Shown here in pieces: positions 6,528 through 14,654 of a DNA stretch of 21,577 nt (positions are counted from its first letter, which is position 1; each line of letters starts with the position of its first letter). The stretch covers positions 1-21,577 of the forward strand of contig QNZV01000093.1 in NCBI GenBank assembly GCA_003978395.1, read 5' to 3'. The DNA is from Sulfurovum sp. GTDB lineage: Bacteria > Campylobacterota > Campylobacteria > Campylobacterales > Sulfurovaceae. A model generated the notes under the pieces. The model saw nothing but the letters and a program-made list of their open reading frames with translations, did not search any database and was not told the DNA's origin. Made by a program: the position numbers and the translations under genes.

Positions 6528-8594
6528 TTAATGAGTTTCAATTTTCTTCTTTTCAGGTTCAATCTTTTTTAGTCGAATTTTCCCTTTAAACTTATCTCCA
6601 AAGTAGCCTTCATTTGCCATCCATTTATAAATTTCACTGGCAATTGGTCCCGATGTACTCCCTCCATGCCCTCCATGTTCTACCAATACCGTTACCACAT
6701 ATTTTGGATTGTCAAATGGGGCATATGTGGTTAACCATGCATGAGAACGACTAAAATAGTCCAGTTGAGACTCACGCATTCTTTTCTTTTCACCTTGAGG
6801 AATAGAGACAACCTGAGAAGTTCCTGTTTTTCCTGCAACAACAATAGGAAGATGAGACATGGTTCGTCGTGCTGTTCCTCGGGGATGATTACACACATCA
6901 TACATACCCAAACGTATGGTATTAAGATTCTTATGGTTAACTTCAAATAGTCGATACTCAGGCTCCACAACTTTATCAACAATTTTATGTACAAAGTGAG
7001 GTGTAGGTAATTTTTCAGTCGCTAAAAAAGCTGTATAACGTGCGATTTGTAACGGTGTTGCCAAGTTATATCCCTGTCCAATAGCAGAGATAACTGTCTC
7101 TCCTCGATACCATGGCTGATTAAACCGTTTTTTCTTCCATTCTTTATTTGGAACAATACCCTTACTTTCACGAGGTAAATCTACGCCTGTTTTTTCCCCT
7201 AAGCCCAATTTATGAAGTCCTTTAGACATCGCATTTATCCCTGTTTTAAGACTCTTGTTGTAAAAGTAAACATCACAACTTTCACGTATTGCTTGTCGTA
7301 AACCAACCTGTCCATGTCCATATTTTGACCAACATCTAAATTTATGTTTGCTTTTTCCCATGGTAATGTACCCTTTACAGTACTCTGATTGCTCCAGAGA
7401 CGTACCTGCATTGGCAAAAGCAAGTGCCATACCCATTTTAATACCCGAACCAGGGGGATAAGCTCCTGAAACAATTTTATTGGTAAAGGGATGGTTAAAA
7501 TCATTGATTAAAGCTCTCCAATCCTTTCCAGAGATACCACCCACAAAAAGATTAGGGTCATAAGATGGATAGGAGACCCCTGCTAAAATATCTCCATTGA
7601 CATTCATAACTACAGCCACACCTGCTTGACCGACAAAAAGTTCATTGATTCTTTTTTGTAGACCCAAATCAATGTTCAAAATTAAATTTTGATCTTCAAG
7701 AGGTGCTTTTTTCTTTATCTCAGCAACCTCTTTATTTCTAGCACTTACTTTAACCATACGATAACCCAGTTGACCTTGAAGCACTTTATTGTACTGTCGT
7801 TCTAATCCTGTTTTACCAATAACCCCAACTGTTTCAACAACACCTATTCGTGTACCATTATCCTTTTGTTCAATGGCATTATCTTTTCGGTCTTTAGCAT
7901 TTTGTTTTTTATTAGAGCGTCCAACATAACCTACAATATGCGTTGCCATAGAACCAGCAGGATACATTCTTTTAGTTTCTGATTCAATTTTCATTAATTT
8001 ATTAATACTTAATTTTGGATAAGCACCAATCATCTCATCATAAACAATGAAATCAACGATAGGAATAAATCTATGATTATATACAGAATTTTTACTAATA
8101 TATTTTAATAATAACTTATCTCGATTTAGATTAGGAAACTCTTTTACAATACTATCTATTGTCTTCTCTAATGTATCTTTTACATAACGTTTTAATAATT
8201 TCGTCTGATTTATATCTGGAAATCTTTTAGTAAAATAGAGAAGTCTTTTTCCAACTTCTCGTTGATTATGTTTCATTACTTTTTCGAGTTTTGTCTTATT
8301 AATATCAGGAAACTCTTCAATAATATATTTTTGAGTTTTTTTATATTTTTCATTTCTATGTTTTGAAAGATTGGGTGCAAGTTTAATAGAAAAACCAATA
8401 TCATTAACAGCTAAAAGCTTTCCATTCCTATCTAAAATCTCCCCACGAACAGGTTTTATAAAATATTTTCTTTCAATATTCATCTGTGCTAGATGTTCAT
8501 AATAGTAGTTAGATTTTACACTAATTTGATAAATTTTAGAGACAAGCATAATCCAAAATAGTGCAAAAATAACAAAAATTATCCCAAATCTCAT
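6528..8594 (-). CDS. mrdA: Penicillin-binding protein 2 (elongasome transpeptidase)
   Basis: A 688-residue class B PBP that makes 4-3 cross-links during lateral wall growth with RodA/MreC. It has one N-terminal transmembrane helix (about 4-20), RGEILDRNGKLLA (50-62) of the pedestal domain, YPAGSMATHIVGYVGR (211-226), and the transpeptidase motifs SGIK (S383 nucleophile, K386), SCD (439-441, the SxN-type motif) and KTGT (589-592). It is longer than the roughly 600 residues I recall for Campylobacter homologues. The excess is an N-terminal region with tandem FPDIN-type repeats (about 92-169) and a charged insert (about 227-248). Its start overlaps the MreD-like gene by four bases (ATGA), so the two are translationally coupled. 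Confidence 0.95.
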   Translation of the reverse strand: MRFGIIFVIFALFWIMLVSKIYQISVKSNYYYEHLAQMNIERKYFIKPVRGEILDRNGKLLAVNDIGFSIKLAPNLSKHRNEKYKKTQKYIIEEFPDINKTKLEKVMKHNQREVGKRLLYFTKRFPDINQTKLLKRYVKDTLEKTIDSIVKEFPNLNRDKLLLKYISKNSVYNHRFIPIVDFIVYDEMIGAYPKLSINKLMKIESETKRMYPAGSMATHIVGYVGRSNKKQNAKDRKDNAIEQKDNGTRIGVVETVGVIGKTGLERQYNKVLQGQLGYRMVKVSARNKEVAEIKKKAPLEDQNLILNIDLGLQKRINELFVGQAGVAVVMNVNGDILAGVSYPSYDPNLFVGGISGKDWRALINDFNHPFTNKIVSGAYPPGSGIKMGMALAFANAGTSLEQSEYCKGYITMGKSKHKFRCWSKYGHGQVGLRQAIRESCDVYFYNKSLKTGINAMSKGLHKLGLGEKTGVDLPRESKGIVPNKEWKKKRFNQPWYRGETVISAIGQGYNLATPLQIARYTAFLATEKLPTPHFVHKIVDKVVEPEYRLFEVNHKNLNTIRLGMYDVCNHPRGTARRTMSHLPIVVAGKTGTSQVVSIPQGEKKRMRESQLDYFSRSHAWLTTYAPFDNPKYVVTVLVEHGGHGGSTSGPIASEIYKWMANEGYFGDKFKGKIRLKKIEPEKKKIETH
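8062..8321 (-). repeat. Coding tandem repeats in the PBP2 pedestal
   Basis: Three degenerate copies of a roughly 29-residue unit: EEFPDINKTKLEKV (about 93-106), KRFPDINQTKLLKR (123-136) and KEFPNLNRDKLLLK (151-164), each followed by a charged helix. A weaker fourth, AYPKLSINKL (191-200), is the version normally found in the family. Confidence 0.7.
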
Positions 8595-9052
8595 AAAAAG
8601 ACTCCTATTAATATATCAATAACAATATAATAAATCAACAACATATCTCCTATAACACTTGAAGTATTAAAAATTATATCATATAAAAAAAGACCTATAT
8701 AATAGGAAAAATCAATAAGAATTATAAGAGTAAAAAGTAAACAGACACGACAACGAATCAGAAGATTTAAACTTGAATAGACAAGGGAGTAAACCATTAT
8801 AATTATAAAAAAAGAGAGAAGAATGGGTAACGATGAGTTTAACTCTAAATTTAACAGATAGAAAAATCCCACCCAAGGATATAGTAAATTTTTACCTATA
8901 TTTGAAATTATAATATAACCAACCAATCCAATCAATGGAGGCAACATGGTATAAATAGAGACTAAAAAAGGATAAAAAAGTACAATAGAGACCAAAAGTA
9001 TTTTTTGTAAAAGAGATAGTTTCTCTTTATCTATATCAATATAATGTTTCAT
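8591..9052 (-). CDS. Small polytopic membrane protein, MreD-like by position
   Basis: A 153-residue, highly hydrophobic protein with about five transmembrane segments (roughly 17-34, 36-52, 60-75, 77-98, 104-125, with a final one near the C-terminus). I see no diagnostic motif. MreD is a poorly conserved membrane protein of about 160 residues, encoded directly before PBP2 in many bacteria, and this gene has that size, topology and place: it overlaps mrdA by four bases. C. jejuni has an uncharacterised gene in the same slot between engB and pbpC. The MreD assignment is therefore context-based inference; it could be an unrelated small membrane protein. Eleven bases separate it from the upstream acetyltransferase gene. 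Confidence 0.6.
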   Translation of the reverse strand: MKHYIDIDKEKLSLLQKILLVSIVLFYPFLVSIYTMLPPLIGLVGYIIISNIGKNLLYPWVGFFYLLNLELNSSLPILLSFFIIIMVYSLVYSSLNLLIRCRVCLLFTLIILIDFSYYIGLFLYDIIFNTSSVIGDMLLIYYIVIDILIGVFL

Positions 9053-9063
9053 TGTTAATCATC

Positions 9064-9534
9064 CTAGTGTTGTGCTAATTTATAAACCAAAGAGATTTCG
9101 TTACAGATAGGAAAATGTATACATTTTATACAATCTGCCCATATTTTATGCTCAGGAATACTCTCTTTAGAAATCTCTACAAAATTCATTTTTATAAAAA
9201 AATCAGGTAAATAGGTCAATACTAAAACTTCTTCACTCACATTTAATTCTCTTGCTTCTTCTAAAGCAAACTCCACTATTTTTTTACCAATATTTTGACC
9301 TCGATAATTATTTAGAACAATAAGCGAACGAATCTCAGCTAAACGTGATGAGTGAATATGTAACGCTACATAACCTACCAACTTATTTTCTATTTTTGCT
9401 AAAACATAAGAGCGTATATTTGTTGCTACCTCATCACTATTTCTCTCTAAAATAACACCATCTTTTACTTCAGCAAGAACCATCTCTTGCATAGCAGGAA
9501 TGTCTGAAAGGGTTGCTTTGACTAATTTAACCAC
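9064..9534 (-). CDS. argA: GNAT acetyltransferase, ArgA-type N-acetylglutamate synthase candidate
   Basis: A 156-residue GNAT protein. The acetyl-CoA-binding core is IRSLIVLNNYRGQNIGKKIV (about 68-87), with the R/QxxGxG/A-like RGQNIG loop. The C-terminal HKIWADCIKCIHFPICNEI segment, with three cysteines, is characteristic of the short ArgA-type N-acetylglutamate synthases I know from this phylum, which acetylate glutamate as the first step of arginine synthesis. It lacks the amino-acid-kinase domain of E. coli ArgA, so it would not carry the same arginine feedback site. It sits among envelope genes rather than arg genes, and its first 13 bases overlap the end of engB. A different amine substrate is possible. 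Confidence 0.75.
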   Translation of the reverse strand: MVKLVKATLSDIPAMQEMVLAEVKDGVILERNSDEVATNIRSYVLAKIENKLVGYVALHIHSSRLAEIRSLIVLNNYRGQNIGKKIVEFALEEARELNVSEEVLVLTYLPDFFIKMNFVEISKESIPEHKIWADCIKCIHFPICNEISLVYKLAQH

Positions 9535-10139
9535 TCAGAAACCCCAAAAATATGTTCAAATATTTTCTGATGTACTCTATCATATCCAATTCGTTTTGAG
9601 TTAGAAATTGTAATACAACCTGGAAATGCTTTTTTAAGTGCTGTCTTCTCTTTTTGATTAAGTTTATCTATTTTGGTAAAAACATCTAAATATAACTGGT
9701 CTCCACGAATAAACTCTTTTACATACTTATTTACATCTTTATCTATTTGTGCATTTGGATGTCGTGCATCACGTAGATGAATAAAAACCCGAATCGAGAC
9801 ACGATGTTTAATAAACTCTACCAAATTTTTCTGCCATGCTCCTTTTAAATCTTTGGAGACTTTGGCATAACCAAAACCTGGCAAATCTACAAAACGTATA
9901 TTCCAATCTTTTTCATCATAGATATATCGAATATCAAAGAAATTAATTAATTGAGTCTTACCTGGGGTAGCTGAAGACTTTGCTAAATTTTTTCGTGAAG
10001 TAAGCCCATTGATACTAGAGCTTTTCCCTACATTTGAACGTCCTAAAAAGACTACTTCACTCACTGTATCATCTACACTATCGCCTAAAGCTTGTGCCGA
10101 TTTTATAAATGATGCGTCAACCAATCTTGGTGTTGCCAT
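9522..10139 (-). CDS. engB: Ribosome biogenesis GTP-binding protein EngB/YsxC/YihA
   Basis: A 205-residue TrmE-Era-EngA-EngB-Septin superfamily GTPase needed for large ribosomal subunit assembly. The G1 loop is GRSNVGKS (33-40), G2 includes the T of ATPGKTQ (57-63), G3 is DLPG (85-88) followed by FGYAKV, G4 is TKID (155-158) and G5 is around ISNSKR (178-183). Length is typical. Its ATG shares one base with the lptA stop (TAATG) and its 3' end overlaps the acetyltransferase gene by 13 bases, so it is embedded in a coupled operon. The lptA-engB pairing is shared with Campylobacter. Confidence 0.96.
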   Translation of the reverse strand: MATPRLVDASFIKSAQALGDSVDDTVSEVVFLGRSNVGKSSSINGLTSRKNLAKSSATPGKTQLINFFDIRYIYDEKDWNIRFVDLPGFGYAKVSKDLKGAWQKNLVEFIKHRVSIRVFIHLRDARHPNAQIDKDVNKYVKEFIRGDQLYLDVFTKIDKLNQKEKTALKKAFPGCITISNSKRIGYDRVHQKIFEHIFGVSEWLN

Positions 10140-10603
10140 TATTTTCTATCCTCTATTTCAAATCTAAAATGTATAGGTTTTTTCTTTTTACCTTTTATAT
10201 CTGCTAAACCAGTTTTCAAGTCTAATTCAATTGTTTCAGCTTTTATGGTTCTATTATTGGTATTGTCTACTAACACAACATCTCCGTGAAAAAAGTATTT
10301 TGAACTGTTTGGAGAGTAGACAACTCTACCTGTTTGACCTGTATAATGTATTCCATTTTCAGTTAAATCAAACTTAACTTTTCCTTTAGCCTCATATTTT
10401 ACTGCTTTTTTCTTTTTATTAAAATAGACTGTAATTTTTGATGACTTAAACTCATTTCTTCCCTGCTTAATCTCTGCGTTACCCTCAAAAAATGCTACTT
10501 GATTAATATTATTTGCGTAAAAATGGTCAGCTTTAATATCAACAACATCTGCTCTAAGAAGTAAACTAGAGAAGAGAATATAAAATATAAATGATTTTTT
10601 CAT
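10139..10603 (-). CDS. lptA: LptA-like lipopolysaccharide transport periplasmic protein
   Basis: A 154-residue OstA/LptA-type protein that would form the periplasmic bridge carrying LPS from the inner to the outer membrane. It has a signal peptide (about 1-18, ending LLRA) and the beta-jellyroll repeats of the OstA domain: VVDIKADHFYANN, VAFFEGNAEIKQG, EFKSSKITVYFN, KYEAKGKVKFDL, HYTGQTGRVVYSP and YFFHGDVVLVDN. The C-terminal tail is basic. Length is a little below E. coli LptA (185). It is first in the transcript here, with only a weak TTAGG before its ATG. The lptC gene usually found directly upstream in relatives is absent; the upstream gene is divergent psd. Confidence 0.88.
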   Translation of the reverse strand: MKKSFIFYILFSSLLLRADVVDIKADHFYANNINQVAFFEGNAEIKQGRNEFKSSKITVYFNKKKKAVKYEAKGKVKFDLTENGIHYTGQTGRVVYSPNSSKYFFHGDVVLVDNTNNRTIKAETIELDLKTGLADIKGKKKKPIHFRFEIEDRK

Positions 10604-10627
10604 AAATAAACCTAATTTTTAAATGTC

Positions 10628-10633
10628 ATTATA
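10628..10633 (-). promoter_or_regulatory. -10 box of the lptA-engB-PBP2 operon
   Basis: Minus-strand TATAAT 25 bases before the lptA ATG, with no convincing -35 box. It shares the 164-base intergenic region with the divergent psd promoter; apart from these two promoters I see only AT-rich sequence there. Confidence 0.5.
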
Positions 10634-10729
10634 GCGTCTTTAAAAAAAATGAGAAAGCATTTAAAGCCTAAATAGTTAGAAATTTAAGCTATTTATCTAT
10701 TTTTCTATTACAATGCTCTTATTTGAAGA

Positions 10730-10738
10730 TGCTATAAT
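10730..10738 (+). promoter_or_regulatory. Extended -10 promoter of psd
   Basis: TGCTATAAT is a perfect extended -10. Transcription would start near 10745, giving a leader of about 23 bases that contains AAGGA at 10753-10757. Confidence 0.55.
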
Positions 10739-10767
10739 TCCAACAATAAAATAAGGATTATACATTT

Positions 10768-11583
10768 ATGAGAAAACACTACTCTTCTATTATCTCCAGT
10801 GGCTTTGGCGTTTTTGCCTCTAAACCATTCCCTAAACCTATACAAAAAGTTATTAATCACGGTTATGTAAAACTTATGGGTCTTGATATGAGTGATTTCC
10901 ACAACCCTAGTAGCTACCCAACTCTAAACAAACTATTTACACGAGCATTTGTAGAGCCAAAAAAGATTACAGACGATGAAACTGTTATGATTTCTCCTGT
11001 GGATGCCTTAGTTACAGACTATGGTGAAATAGTTGATGGAAAAGCCTATCAAATCAAAGGTATGGAGTACAACTTAACAGAACTTTTTGGAGAGTATCAT
11101 CAAGAAGCATCAAAAGCTATTAATGGTGGTCAATTTGTAAACCTCTATCTATCGCCAAAAGATTATCACCGTTATCACACACCAGATACATTGACAATTA
11201 AATCATTGACTCATATTCCTGGAAAACTCTATCCTGTAAATTTTCCTCTATTACGAAATAAAAAGAATCTATTTATAGAGAATGAACGTGCTATTGTAGA
11301 GTGTCTCGATAGTAAAGGACGAACTTTCGTTATGGTTTTAGTTGGTGCATTAAACGTGGGAAAAATGGTCATTACTTTTGAAGATGCAATTAAAACAAAT
11401 TCAGATATTAGAGAGCCACAACATTACAAATATGATAACCTAACCTTAGAAAAAGGCGAACTTTTTGGTTGGTTTGAAATGGGTTCAACCATACTGCTCT
11501 TCTCTAAAGAGGGTGCTTTTGTACCTAAATTAAATATAAATCAAAAAGTAAAATTCACAGAAACGATTGGAGAGATTAAATAA
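10768..11583 (+). CDS. psd: Phosphatidylserine decarboxylase proenzyme
   Basis: A 271-residue membrane-associated enzyme that converts phosphatidylserine to phosphatidylethanolamine, using a pyruvoyl group made by self-cleavage. The Asp-His-Ser protease-like triad is visible: D79 in SPVDALV (76-82), H137 in the DYHRYHTP block (132-139), and S240 in the cleavage motif FEMGSTILL (236-244). Cleavage between G239 and S240 would give a beta chain of about 239 residues and an alpha chain of about 32. The family consensus is LGST, and here Met replaces the Leu. NEL-type residues earlier (TLNKLFTRAF, 52-61) also fit. It starts a three-gene plus-strand operon and its stop overlaps the next ATG (TAATG). 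Confidence 0.95.
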   Translation: MRKHYSSIISSGFGVFASKPFPKPIQKVINHGYVKLMGLDMSDFHNPSSYPTLNKLFTRAFVEPKKITDDETVMISPVDALVTDYGEIVDGKAYQIKGMEYNLTELFGEYHQEASKAINGGQFVNLYLSPKDYHRYHTPDTLTIKSLTHIPGKLYPVNFPLLRNKKNLFIENERAIVECLDSKGRTFVMVLVGALNVGKMVITFEDAIKTNSDIREPQHYKYDNLTLEKGELFGWFEMGSTILLFSKEGAFVPKLNINQKVKFTETIGEIK

Positions 11584-12203
11584 TGAAGAAAGTAGTAATA
11601 TTTGATATGGATGGAACATTAGTAGATAGCTCTACAACCATTGTAAATGCCATCAACCATGTGAGAGCTAAACTTAATCTTGAACCCTTAGAGACAAATT
11701 TAATTCTAGAAAAAGTAAATGACCCAGAGCTAGACCCTGCTCAATATTTTTATGAAGTCCCTGCATTTACTCCCGAGCATGAGGAGTGGTTTTCAAGCTA
11801 TTATACTCAAAATCATGAAAGAGAGTTGAATCTCTATACCAATATTTTGGAACTCTTGAAAAATCTAAAAGAGAAAGGCTTCAAAATGGCTATTGCTACC
11901 AATTCTTACAGAAGTTCAACCCTTGAATCACTTTCTCACTTAAAAATTTTGGATTATTTTGAATCGTTAGCCTGTTACGATGATGTAGGCAGAGGGAAAC
12001 CTGCTCCCGATATGTTAGAAAAAAACTTAAAAGATTTAAAAGCTACATCTGAAGAGGCTCTATTTATAGGAGACAGTGAACGAGATATGCTCGCTTCAAA
12101 ATCGGCAAACATCGACTACATTATGATTAATTGGGGTTTCTCTGATTATAAAAATGCTATTAATAAAGTAGCTGATTTAGAAAAAGCCATTTTAGAGGCA
12201 TAA
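11583..12203 (+). CDS. HAD-family hydrolase, phosphoglycolate phosphatase-like
   Basis: A 206-residue HAD phosphatase with a helical cap domain (subclass IA). Motif I is DMDGT (8-12; nucleophile D8, acid/base D10), motif II is ATNS (105-108, T106), motif III is K139 in GRGKPAPDM, and motif IV is GDSERD (163-168, D164 and D168). The KPAPDM/GDS pattern is that of Gph/PgpB-like enzymes that act on small phosphorylated metabolites; the substrate cannot be read from the sequence. It is translationally coupled to psd through a TAATG overlap. Location after psd might hint at a lipid phosphate substrate, but this is only a suggestion. Confidence 0.88.
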   Translation: MKKVVIFDMDGTLVDSSTTIVNAINHVRAKLNLEPLETNLILEKVNDPELDPAQYFYEVPAFTPEHEEWFSSYYTQNHERELNLYTNILELLKNLKEKGFKMAIATNSYRSSTLESLSHLKILDYFESLACYDDVGRGKPAPDMLEKNLKDLKATSEEALFIGDSERDMLASKSANIDYIMINWGFSDYKNAINKVADLEKAILEA

Positions 12204-12206
12204 AAG

Positions 12207-12920
12207 ATGATAAATATATCCAAAGCAACAGTTACAGATATAATTTCCGTAGCCTTTATAGGTATTGGTATCTCACTTCCTGAGCCATACTATCTACCTA
12301 TATTATCCATTGGTCTTTTTGCCTTTTCAGGAGCTATTACTAATCAATTGGCTATCTATATGCTCTTTAATCGTGTTCCGTTACTCTATGGTTCAGGAGT
12401 TATTGAAAACAATTTTGAAACTTTTAAGAACTCTATAAAAGAGATGATTATGAAACAATTTTTCAATCCTGAACAGCTAAAAGCGTTCTTTCAAGGTGAA
12501 AAGCAAAAAATAGACCTAGCTCCACTCGTAAATTCTGCTGACTTTTCTCCTGCTTTCAATGCTTTGAGCCAAAGTGTCATGGAGTCCAAGCTCGGAGACA
12601 TGCTCAACATGTTTGGAGGAGAAAAAGCCTTAGAACCACTTAGAGAACCATTCGCAAACAAACTTAAATCTGCTGTAGTAGGAATAGTAAGTTCAGAGAG
12701 CTTCAAAGCACAAATGAACCATCACTTAGAACACTCTTCACTAAATGATGATTTAAGAGCTTCTGTAGAGAATCTGATTACCAACAGACTCAATGACTTA
12801 ACTCCTCAAATGGTCAACGACTTGGTACACGAACTCATTCATAGCCATCTTGGTTGGCTTGTTGTTTGGGGTGGTATATTTGGTGGAGTTATTGGGTTAG
12901 CTTCTTCATTTATTCTCTAA
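12207..12920 (+). CDS. DUF445-like membrane protein
   Basis: A 237-residue protein with hydrophobic segments at about 10-44 (probably a helical hairpin) and at the C-terminus (about 218-237), flanking an amphipathic helical middle. The stretch ITNQLAIYMLFNRVPLLYG followed by SGVIENN resembles the conserved TNxxAxxMLFxP...G.GVIP block of DUF445 proteins (YheB/YjiN type), and the end GWLVVWGGIFGGVIGL fits their C-terminal anchor. It is about half the length of many DUF445 members. Function is unknown; some are proposed to act at membranes. The gene starts three bases after the HAD stop and closes the psd operon. Confidence 0.72.
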   Translation: MINISKATVTDIISVAFIGIGISLPEPYYLPILSIGLFAFSGAITNQLAIYMLFNRVPLLYGSGVIENNFETFKNSIKEMIMKQFFNPEQLKAFFQGEKQKIDLAPLVNSADFSPAFNALSQSVMESKLGDMLNMFGGEKALEPLREPFANKLKSAVVGIVSSESFKAQMNHHLEHSSLNDDLRASVENLITNRLNDLTPQMVNDLVHELIHSHLGWLVVWGGIFGGVIGLASSFIL

Positions 12921-12928
12921 ATAACAAC

Positions 12929-12953
12929 AGAGCAGTCATTTAAAGACTGCTCT
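12929..12953. terminator. Hairpin between convergent operons
   Basis: A perfect 9-bp stem (agagcagtc / gactgctct) with a seven-base loop lies eight bases after the DUF445-like stop and two bases beyond the potassium-channel stop. Neither side has a strong T run, so it may act weakly in both directions or serve mainly as a 3'-end stabiliser. Confidence 0.6.
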
Positions 12954-12955
12954 AT

Positions 12956-14650
12956 CTATTTTGTTCTAAAAATCTTACTCAATAACCAATTTTGCTTCTC
13001 TTCTCCTGTACGGACATAGTGTAAGTCATACATATTAGAAGCGATAATCTCTATCTCTTCTCTACTTTCACTATTACAAGCAAAAAGAATTTGATCACCT
13101 ATCTCTAAAATTTCATTTGAAGGAAGCAAAATCTCATCTCCATTACGCTTTAAAAATAGAGGAATTGCTTTATGATAATTTTCCCAGTTTTCTAATGAAC
13201 GTAAAAGAATATTAAGCTCTATCAATTCTCCATCTTCTATTGCATGATAGAGAGCATATGCTCTCTTTTCATTAATTGTTAAATGTAATAGCTGAGGATT
13301 TACTCCTAATTGAGCTTTTAAAAGATTTACCAATGATGTTCCAAATGCTTCATCTTCATAAAGAATTCTCTTTAAAAAAGAGTGCTTTAACGGTTGAGAG
13401 AGTTGAAGAGATGTTTTATTAATCAAAATTCTTTCAATCATAAAAAGCCAGTTAGCATTGGTTGCTTCAAAAATACTTACCTCTTCCATAGTATTTTCAC
13501 GTGCAATTACATACAAATTAGGATTTAATTTTTTAGCTGTAATAAGTATGGAAATGTTATCTATATCATTTTCTGTTCCTGCAACTAAAACCACTGCTGA
13601 TTCAATTCCTGCTTCTAGTAAAACATCTTTATCATCTGCATTAGCTCTAATAAAAGTCTCATTTCGTATCATCTCTTTAGAGCCTATACCTTTTTCATCA
13701 ATAATGACATAATCCATTCCATGCTTGTCAAGTTTCTCTTTTATCACTTTTCCCAAACGCCCATAACCACAAATAATATAACGCCCTTGTGGTAGAAAAC
13801 TGGCTTCATTTGCTAAATCAGAATTTTTATAAATCCAATTTTCTAAAGTGAGTATATGAGGAGCTGTTAAAGCAATATCAAAACGTTTTCCAAAAATATC
13901 AAAAGGATTTTCTACTTTGGCTATATCCGTATCTAGTAAAGATGTCATCGTATCTCGAACGGTTGCTTTGGTTATAACTTTGACATTTGGATTTAAAAAA
14001 CGGGTTAGAATACTAACTCTTAAGTTTCTATCTTCTTGATAAAAATGTGCTACAACTGCTTTACAATAAGGAGAGCAAACTCCTGCATCTTCTAATGTCG
14101 TTGTAAGAAGAACATTTCCCACCATCACAGGAACACCCATAGAAGATTCATCAAGTTGAAAAAGGTTCAATCTATCAGCATCATGGTCAACAAGAACCAC
14201 TTTGATTTCAGCTTTAGTTAAACGTTTAATCACTTCGGCATGAACATAATTATAACCCAAGATAATAATAAAATCAGACTTCAAATTTTGAATCTGTCGT
14301 TTAAAACGTCCCTTTATTAACTCTTGTTTTAGGGTTTCATCTGAAATAATAGAGACCAATGCACCAATAGTATAGAACCAACCAATAACTGTAAGATAGA
14401 TACAAATCAGAACCCATAAACGTTGAGGATAAATAAAGTCATAAGGAGTCTCTCCAAAACCAATTGTTGAAGCAGTGTAGGAGATAAAATAGAAAGCATC
14501 AAAAAAACTTAGATGATAGACATTACCTTTATCATCTAAGCCAGGAATTAATACCATCCCTAAAATAGCAATTGCATACGTTACCACAATAACAATTAAT
14601 GGTATTCGTAAGCGTTGTAAAATAATCCAAAAAGCAGCATTATCTCTCAT
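12956..14650 (-). CDS. Ion channel with two RCK/TrkA-N domains (putative K+ channel)
   Basis: A 564-residue protein of the two-helix-pore class. The first transmembrane helix is at about 16-35, a pore helix plus filter TASTIGFGE at 59-67, and the second helix at about 78-102. Two Rossmann-type regulatory domains follow: the first begins FIIILGYNYVHAEVI (127-141), with a poor glycine motif; the second has RYIICGYGRLGKVI (290-303) and an acidic YVIIDE strand end (314-319), as expected for NAD(H) binding. A TrkA-C-like region is probable at the C-terminus. The filter differs from the classic TVGYGD by Ile, Phe and Glu, all seen in some prokaryotic potassium channels. Homologues from this phylum are annotated as potassium transporter or channel proteins. 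It lies four bases after a DUF6394 gene. Confidence 0.88.
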   Translation of the reverse strand: MRDNAAFWIILQRLRIPLIVIVVTYAIAILGMVLIPGLDDKGNVYHLSFFDAFYFISYTASTIGFGETPYDFIYPQRLWVLICIYLTVIGWFYTIGALVSIISDETLKQELIKGRFKRQIQNLKSDFIIILGYNYVHAEVIKRLTKAEIKVVLVDHDADRLNLFQLDESSMGVPVMVGNVLLTTTLEDAGVCSPYCKAVVAHFYQEDRNLRVSILTRFLNPNVKVITKATVRDTMTSLLDTDIAKVENPFDIFGKRFDIALTAPHILTLENWIYKNSDLANEASFLPQGRYIICGYGRLGKVIKEKLDKHGMDYVIIDEKGIGSKEMIRNETFIRANADDKDVLLEAGIESAVVLVAGTENDIDNISILITAKKLNPNLYVIARENTMEEVSIFEATNANWLFMIERILINKTSLQLSQPLKHSFLKRILYEDEAFGTSLVNLLKAQLGVNPQLLHLTINEKRAYALYHAIEDGELIELNILLRSLENWENYHKAIPLFLKRNGDEILLPSNEILEIGDQILFACNSESREEIEIIASNMYDLHYVRTGEEKQNWLLSKIFRTK

Positions 14651-14654
14651 AATG

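Noticed and set aside
7235..7504. Second minus-strand frame inside mrdA
   Set aside because: It overlaps the PBP2 transpeptidase domain, whose motifs are intact in the annotated frame, so no frameshift or overlapping gene is needed.
10604..10767. Small RNA or hidden lptC remnant between lptA and psd
   Set aside because: Only 164 AT-rich bases, occupied by two divergent promoters; no open frame or stable hairpin with a T run.
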